Assembly (NCBI GenBank): GCA_036802685.1
Contig: DAIRVS010000003.1
Coordinates: forward strand, 20,113-84,112
Source of the DNA: HGW-17 sp938004375
GTDB lineage: Bacteria; Myxococcota_A; Polyangia; HGW-17
Direction of reading: 5' to 3'
Length of the DNA: 64,000 bases
Notes under the pieces: model-generated
What the model saw: the letters and a program-made list of their open reading frames with translations, nothing else
What the model was told of the DNA's origin: nothing
Databases searched by the model: none
In this document: positions 60,235 through 64,000 of the stretch, one piece after another
Position numbering within the stretch: position 1 is the first letter of the stretch
Layout: each line of letters starts with the position of its first letter
Program-made: the position numbers and the translations under genes

Positions 60235-61326
60235 CTACAACGGCAGGGGGACGGTCTTGAGGATCTCCTCGAGGATCTCCTGTGGATCGAGGGCCACGAG
60301 CCCTCGGTGCTCGACGTTGGGCAGCAGGCGATGAGCCAGCGCGGCGGGGGCCAGGTCCAGCAGGTCGTCGGGCAGCACGAAGTCCCGACCCCTGACGAAG
60401 GCGACGGCCCGCCCCAGGTCCTTCCAGTTCAAAAGCCCCCGCGGGGAGATCCCGATGCGCAGCGAGGCGTGCTGCCGGCTGGCCGCGCCGACCTCGATCA
60501 GGTACTGCAGCAGGCTGTCCGAGCAGGCCACCTCGCCCACGGCCGCCCAGAGTTGTTCGAGGTCGTTCAACCCCAGCACGGCGCCCCCGCCGGACCCGTT
60601 CCGCGGGTCTCCAGACCCGTTCCGCGGGTCTCCAGACCCGTTCCTCGGGTCTGCCCGTTGCAGCAGCGTCAGTTCGGCCCCCCGGGCGGGATATCCCAGA
60701 CGCAACCGCAGGTGAAACCGGTCGAGCTGGCTCTCAGGGAGCGGATAGGTGCCGGCGATCTCGATGGGGTTCTGGGTCGCGATCACGAAGAAGGGGCGGG
60801 GCAAGGGCCGGGTCTCCCCTTCGGCCGTGACCTGATGCTCCTCCATCGCCTCGAGAAAGGCGCTCTGGGTGCGCGGCGCGGCCCGGTTGATCTCGTCGAC
60901 GAGCACCACGTTGGAGAAGATGGGACCCGGTCGGAAGGTGAGATCCCCGGAGAGCGGCAGGGAATAGCCGATCACGTCCGAGGGCAGCAGGTCCGGCGTG
61001 CACTGGACCCGCGCCACCTTCAGCCCCAGGGCGCCGGCCAGGGACCGCGCCAGGGTGGTCTTCCCCACGCCGGGCACGTCCTCGAGAAGCAGGTGTCCTC
61101 GCGCGAGCAGCGCGGCCACCGAGAACTCGACGACCTGCCGTGGCCCGAGGTAGTCGGCCGACACGGCCGCGATGAGGCGCTCGCAGTGCCGGTGGGCCAG
61201 CCCTTTGGCGGCGTCTGGACTCACGACGCGCCCCCGGGGCGCGCCGCTCTGCACGAATGGGTCCAGGTTCTGGGGTCTCGCATCGGCACTTCCTTCCGGC
61301 CGTGGCCTTCCGGAAAATACCGTCAT
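60235..61326 (-). CDS. MoxR-type AAA+ ATPase with inserted repeat
   Basis: 363 residues. Walker A EDVPGVGKTTLA, Walker B VLVDEINRA, sensor ATQNP, arginine finger region ESQLDRFHLRL, lid domain. MoxR ATPases mature VWA-type proteins or complexes. Residues 225-246 hold a 7-residue repeat (NGSGDPR, three copies) in the linker between core and lid; it is coded by a 21-bp tandem palindromic repeat and is not found in typical MoxR. Last gene of a minus-strand operon. Confidence 0.9.
   Translation of the reverse strand: MTVFSGRPRPEGSADARPQNLDPFVQSGAPRGRVVSPDAAKGLAHRHCERLIAAVSADYLGPRQVVEFSVAALLARGHLLLEDVPGVGKTTLARSLAGALGLKVARVQCTPDLLPSDVIGYSLPLSGDLTFRPGPIFSNVVLVDEINRAAPRTQSAFLEAMEEHQVTAEGETRPLPRPFFVIATQNPIEIAGTYPLPESQLDRFHLRLRLGYPARGAELTLLQRADPRNGSGDPRNGSGDPRNGSGGGAVLGLNDLEQLWAAVGEVACSDSLLQYLIEVGAASRQHASLRIGISPRGLLNWKDLGRAVAFVRGRDFVLPDDLLDLAPAALAHRLLPNVEHRGLVALDPQEILEEILKTVPLPL
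60593..60652 (+). repeat. 21-bp palindromic tandem repeat inside the MoxR gene
   Basis: Three copies of a 21-bp unit, 60593-60613, 60614-60634 and 60635-60652 (last one cut and with one change). Each holds AGACCCG-like arms around a short loop: GACCCG-TTCCG-CGGGTC. Length 21 keeps the frame. It resembles a REP-type element dropped into a coding sequence. Confidence 0.8.
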
Positions 61327-61355
61327 CGAGGCAGATTTGCAACCTCCGTGGCCGG

Positions 61356-62030
61356 CTATTCGGCCGCACAGACGGGGCCGTCCAGATCCCCTTCGAACAG
61401 GAGGGTGCCGGGCCGCGACGAAAACACGGGGCAGTCGTCGAAAGAGACGGTCACCCCGTCCGCGTCCCGGACCTGCAGCCGGAAGAAGCGCCCGACGGGG
61501 AGGTGCGGCATCGTGAAGGTCACCGTGTCGTCATCCTCCACCACGGGCTGCACCGGCGGAAAGGACAGACCGGTGGAGAGCTCCTGCAGTTGCAGGGACT
61601 GGGGCGGCCGGGCCGCGCCCAGGAGCCGGCCCTCGAGGGTGTACTCGGGGGCTCGCCGGAGCAGCACCTCGATCGTCTGGTCCCCGGGGACCAGGTACAG
61701 GTCCGAGCGGGCGTGGGTCCAGGTCTCGACGACCTCGCCGGTGTAGAAGAAGTAGGTCACCGTCAGCCGTCGGGGTCCCCCCGAGGTGGTGCTCAGCGTC
61801 AGGTCCGCGTCCGAGCCGGCGAGGCCCCGGGCCGTGACCTCCAGGGGGCGTTCCAGATCGCCGCCGGAGAGCGACACCTGCACGAACCAGGAGTTCGGGC
61901 TCTGTCGGACGATGGCGGGGGCGGCCTCGAAGGACACCTCCAGGGTGACCCGGCTCAGTTCCCCGGCGGGAGACACGAGGCAGCCCGGAGAGGCGAACAG
62001 GGCGAGCAGGGCGAGGGCGAGCCGTCTCAT
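61356..62030 (-). CDS. Lipoprotein of unknown function
   Basis: 224 residues from ATG at 62030. Lipobox ASPGC. Beta-rich, perhaps two Ig-like folds (WFVQVSLSGGDL, GPRRLTVTYFFYTG). Two Cys near the end. ATG overlaps the stop of the FecR-like gene; MoxR follows after 29 bases. Could be an exported client or structural part of an envelope system. Confidence 0.7.
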   Translation of the reverse strand: MRRLALALLALFASPGCLVSPAGELSRVTLEVSFEAAPAIVRQSPNSWFVQVSLSGGDLERPLEVTARGLAGSDADLTLSTTSGGPRRLTVTYFFYTGEVVETWTHARSDLYLVPGDQTIEVLLRRAPEYTLEGRLLGAARPPQSLQLQELSTGLSFPPVQPVVEDDDTVTFTMPHLPVGRFFRLQVRDADGVTVSFDDCPVFSSRPGTLLFEGDLDGPVCAAE

Positions 62031-62668
62031 CGTCCGCCCTCCGGTCTCGGGTAGGGGATCCGCACCCGCAGTCTGGCAGCCGGCGGCATCTGGGTGATGC
62101 CCGTCTGGTTGTTCCCCACGTCGCCGGCGGAGCCGCCCGAGTCCAGACACATGGAGCCGGACGCCCCGCTCTGCACCACGGTATCCCCGGACCCCGAGAA
62201 GGTCTCCCGTAACAGCGCCCCGAGGCGGGTCTGGAGCTGCCAGACCGGCGAGGCGCCGGTCGTCAGATGGGCGTCCGGGGTCGGCTCCTTCGGCTCCTCG
62301 GGAGAATCGAGCAGGCGGCCGCCCGAGACGCCCATCGTGAACACGCCGGTGACCTGTCGCGACCCGCCTGGCCAGGTCAGGTCGACCGGATCCGAGGCGT
62401 GGGCTACGACGCGGACCGTCCCCTCCACGAGGTGGACGCGGGGACACGGGCCCGTGCCCGTGGTGAGGATCACCTCGGTGCGGGACTCCAGGGTGATCAG
62501 GCAGCGGTCGGCGATCAGCCACTTGACGTACCCGTCCGGACCGGTCGTCACACGGCCGTACCGGGCGACCGGCGTCGCACCCCGGGAGAGGACCGTCCGC
62601 CACGCGCCGGGCTGTCCGGAGTCGGGCGCCGTAGTCGTCAGCAGCAGGCCAAGTAAAAACCCGGTCAT
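62027..62668 (-). CDS. FecR-like domain protein
   Basis: 213 residues with a signal sequence. The middle (40-130) reads as FecR-like: a beta-rich stretch with CLITLESRTEVILTTG and VHLVEGTVRVVA. The C-terminal part is Gly/Ser/Ala-rich. No FecI sigma gene is adjacent; many myxobacterial FecR-like proteins are free-standing exported proteins. Overlaps the next gene by ATGA. Confidence 0.6.
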   Translation of the reverse strand: MTGFLLGLLLTTTAPDSGQPGAWRTVLSRGATPVARYGRVTTGPDGYVKWLIADRCLITLESRTEVILTTGTGPCPRVHLVEGTVRVVAHASDPVDLTWPGGSRQVTGVFTMGVSGGRLLDSPEEPKEPTPDAHLTTGASPVWQLQTRLGALLRETFSGSGDTVVQSGASGSMCLDSGGSAGDVGNNQTGITQMPPAARLRVRIPYPRPEGGR

Positions 62669-62674
62669 GCGTCC

Positions 62675-63952
62675 TCACTTCCTGGAGATGTCCCCGGCGA
62701 GCTGCACCAGGCAGATCCACCGGGAAAAGGAGAAGTAATCCACCGCGGACTCCATCCACTGACCCCGCAGCACGACCTCCCAGCGCCACAGTCCGTCCTT
62801 GCCCAGGGGGCGCGACAACACCAGTCCCGCCGAGCCGAGGAGGTCCAGGCGGTCCTGGCCGGCGGGGAGATTCCACGGATTTCCCGAAGCGCCCATGGCC
62901 CGCGCGGAGTCCGGATACCAGCGGCCCTCCAGGGACCCGGTCACCGCCAGTTCGAATCTGTCCGGGAGCCGGGTGGAGAACCCCACCCACTGGCCGCCCG
63001 CCCACTGGCGCCAGGCCTCCCATCGGGCGTCCTGGAACGAGACGAAGGACTGGGCGAAGAACTTGTTCCGCCGATCCCGGGAAAACCAGCTGCCACGGGC
63101 GGTCCACATCAGGCCGGAGCCGTCCCGGTCCGAATCGCGGAAGGCCGCGTGCCAGGCGGTGAGCCCGCCCTCCCACTCCTGCCGTGCTCCCACCTGCATC
63201 GCCAGGAAGGCCGACCCCGTCACCCGCTCCGTGAACACGAAGGGCTCGGGTTCGCCGGGCATGCCCTCCCCGCCCATCAGCGCCAGCGCCTGATACCCGG
63301 CCGAGAACTCGAGGTGGGCCGGGTAGCGCAGGCTGGGCAGGAACAGGCGCCCGGCGGCCTGAACGTCGGCACCCAGGGAGGAGAAGGCGATCACGCGCTC
63401 GTGACGGTCCCCTTCCCAGGGAGCGAAGAAGTAGTGGTATTGAAATCCGCCCTGGAACTGCAGGGGCGGCGCCGGGCTCCAGTTCAGGCGCAACACCTGC
63501 TCGAGGGTCGAGGCCAGCGTCGACGGCCGCGAGAAACCCAGGTCCTGATCGAAGGCGGGGTTGGAGTCCACACCCAGGGCCCAGGACACCTTCATGGCGA
63601 AGCCCGGGGGGAACCCGCGCTCGGACCGCGTCAGACGTCCAAGCAGCTCGCGGGCCTGGCGGGCGGGCCCGCCACGGGTCACCTTCCTGAGGTGGGAGCG
63701 GGCCCGGTCCCTCTGGCCCAGCTCCAGATGACAGGCGCCGGCGATCAGGTGCGCCTGCTGCCGGAATTCCTCCTCGGCGTGGGCGAACAGGGGGGTCACC
63801 AGCTCGAGGGCCCCCGCGAACTCCCGGTTCTCCATCCAGGCCAGCGCGCACAGCAGCCGCAGCCGGGCGTCCCCCGGGACCAGCTCGAGGGCCCGGGCGA
63901 GGTTGCGCGCGGCCCAGACCATGTTGCGCCGCTCGAACTGCCAGGAGCCCAA
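62675..63952 (-). CDS. TPR plus outer-membrane beta-barrel protein, start unclear
   Basis: At least 425 residues. Two or three TPR units (LALELVPGDARLRLLC, GQRDRARSHLRKV) lead to a beta-barrel-like region from about 120, ending at IC LVQLAGDISRK. The layout resembles surface-lipoprotein/TPR-barrel proteins. No ATG is found near the 5' end: the frame has a TTG at 63952 and TPR-like residues continue upstream (LHPGDAAALRQLG) to a stop at 63998-64000, so the true start may be a rare codon, or the frame is interrupted at the window edge. Confidence 0.55.
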   Translation of the reverse strand: MGSWQFERRNMVWAARNLARALELVPGDARLRLLCALAWMENREFAGALELVTPLFAHAEEEFRQQAHLIAGACHLELGQRDRARSHLRKVTRGGPARQARELLGRLTRSERGFPPGFAMKVSWALGVDSNPAFDQDLGFSRPSTLASTLEQVLRLNWSPAPPLQFQGGFQYHYFFAPWEGDRHERVIAFSSLGADVQAAGRLFLPSLRYPAHLEFSAGYQALALMGGEGMPGEPEPFVFTERVTGSAFLAMQVGARQEWEGGLTAWHAAFRDSDRDGSGLMWTARGSWFSRDRRNKFFAQSFVSFQDARWEAWRQWAGGQWVGFSTRLPDRFELAVTGSLEGRWYPDSARAMGASGNPWNLPAGQDRLDLLGSAGLVLSRPLGKDGLWRWEVVLRGQWMESAVDYFSFSRWICLVQLAGDISRK

Positions 63953-64000
63953 CTGACGCAGGGCAGCCGCGTCCCCCGGGTGCAGCGAGGTGGCGGCTTA

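Noticed and set aside
1..64000. tRNA, rRNA, insertion sequence or prophage
   Set aside because: None was recognised; no transposase, integrase or cloverleaf pattern was seen, though tRNA detection by eye is not reliable.

Overview
The window is about 64 kb of GC-rich bacterial chromosome with short intergenic gaps. Several traits point to a Myxococcota-like (former deltaproteobacterial) organism: lipoproteins with Cys-rich repeats of the CGDG...CDDGN type, Asn-Asn linkers, a VWA lipoprotein, an SUMF1-fold lipoprotein, a Ser/Thr kinase, a large sigma54 activator, and Roadblock/DUF4388 proteins. The Mbx complex, PPDK, the NifX-type protein, ThiI and carbamate kinase suggest an at least partly anaerobic lifestyle. 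The taxonomy is inferred; no rRNA or tRNA gene was seen.

1-10.2 kb (minus strand): a 13-gene operon (mbxA B C D EF G H H' M J K L N, 3' end cut by the window) for a membrane-bound, Mrp-antiporter-linked, complex I-related enzyme. The catalytic subunit has CxxD where NiFe hydrogenases have CxxC, so this is an Mbx/Mbs-type complex (ferredoxin-linked, sulfane-sulfur reductase in archaea) and not a hydrogenase. Two paralogous ArsR-type regulators precede it. Each has the same promoter, an operator across the -10 box, and an apparently leaderless start.

10.2-24.5 kb: a degenerate LytM protein, a VWA lipoprotein, a zinc-ribbon membrane protein, an SUMF1 lipoprotein, pyruvate phosphate dikinase, pirin, a PagL-like outer-membrane protein, and a small minus-strand envelope cluster (STAS-like, two DUF6544 proteins, a beta-barrel) containing a 10-N assembly gap. 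24.6-44.8 kb: a divergent sigma54 activator, peroxiredoxin, a glycosidase lipoprotein coupled to an MFS transporter, an ECF sigma factor, a HEAT-repeat lipoprotein, a caspase-fold lipoprotein, a MotA/TolQ-like zinc-ribbon protein, a DUF134-NifX pair, a DEDDh exonuclease, a TPR metalloprotease, and a cysteine desulfurase pair.

44.8-50.8 kb: an unusually AT-rich 0.5 kb intergenic region, then a seven-gene operon: DUF4388-Roadblock, two V4R-like proteins, a second DUF4388/Roadblock-like protein, a ParA/MinD ATPase, another Roadblock-like protein and a helical protein of unknown function. This is the best candidate for an undescribed system. It combines Roadblock regulators with a MinD-type ATPase and small-molecule-binding-type V4R proteins, and no Ras-like GTPase was seen.

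50.8-64 kb: an Asn-rich lipoprotein, a Na/Pi cotransporter, ThiI, carbamate kinase, lipoproteins, a paralogous pair of unknown proteins, a Ser/Thr kinase, and a minus-strand operon ending in a MoxR ATPase that carries an in-frame tandem palindromic insertion.
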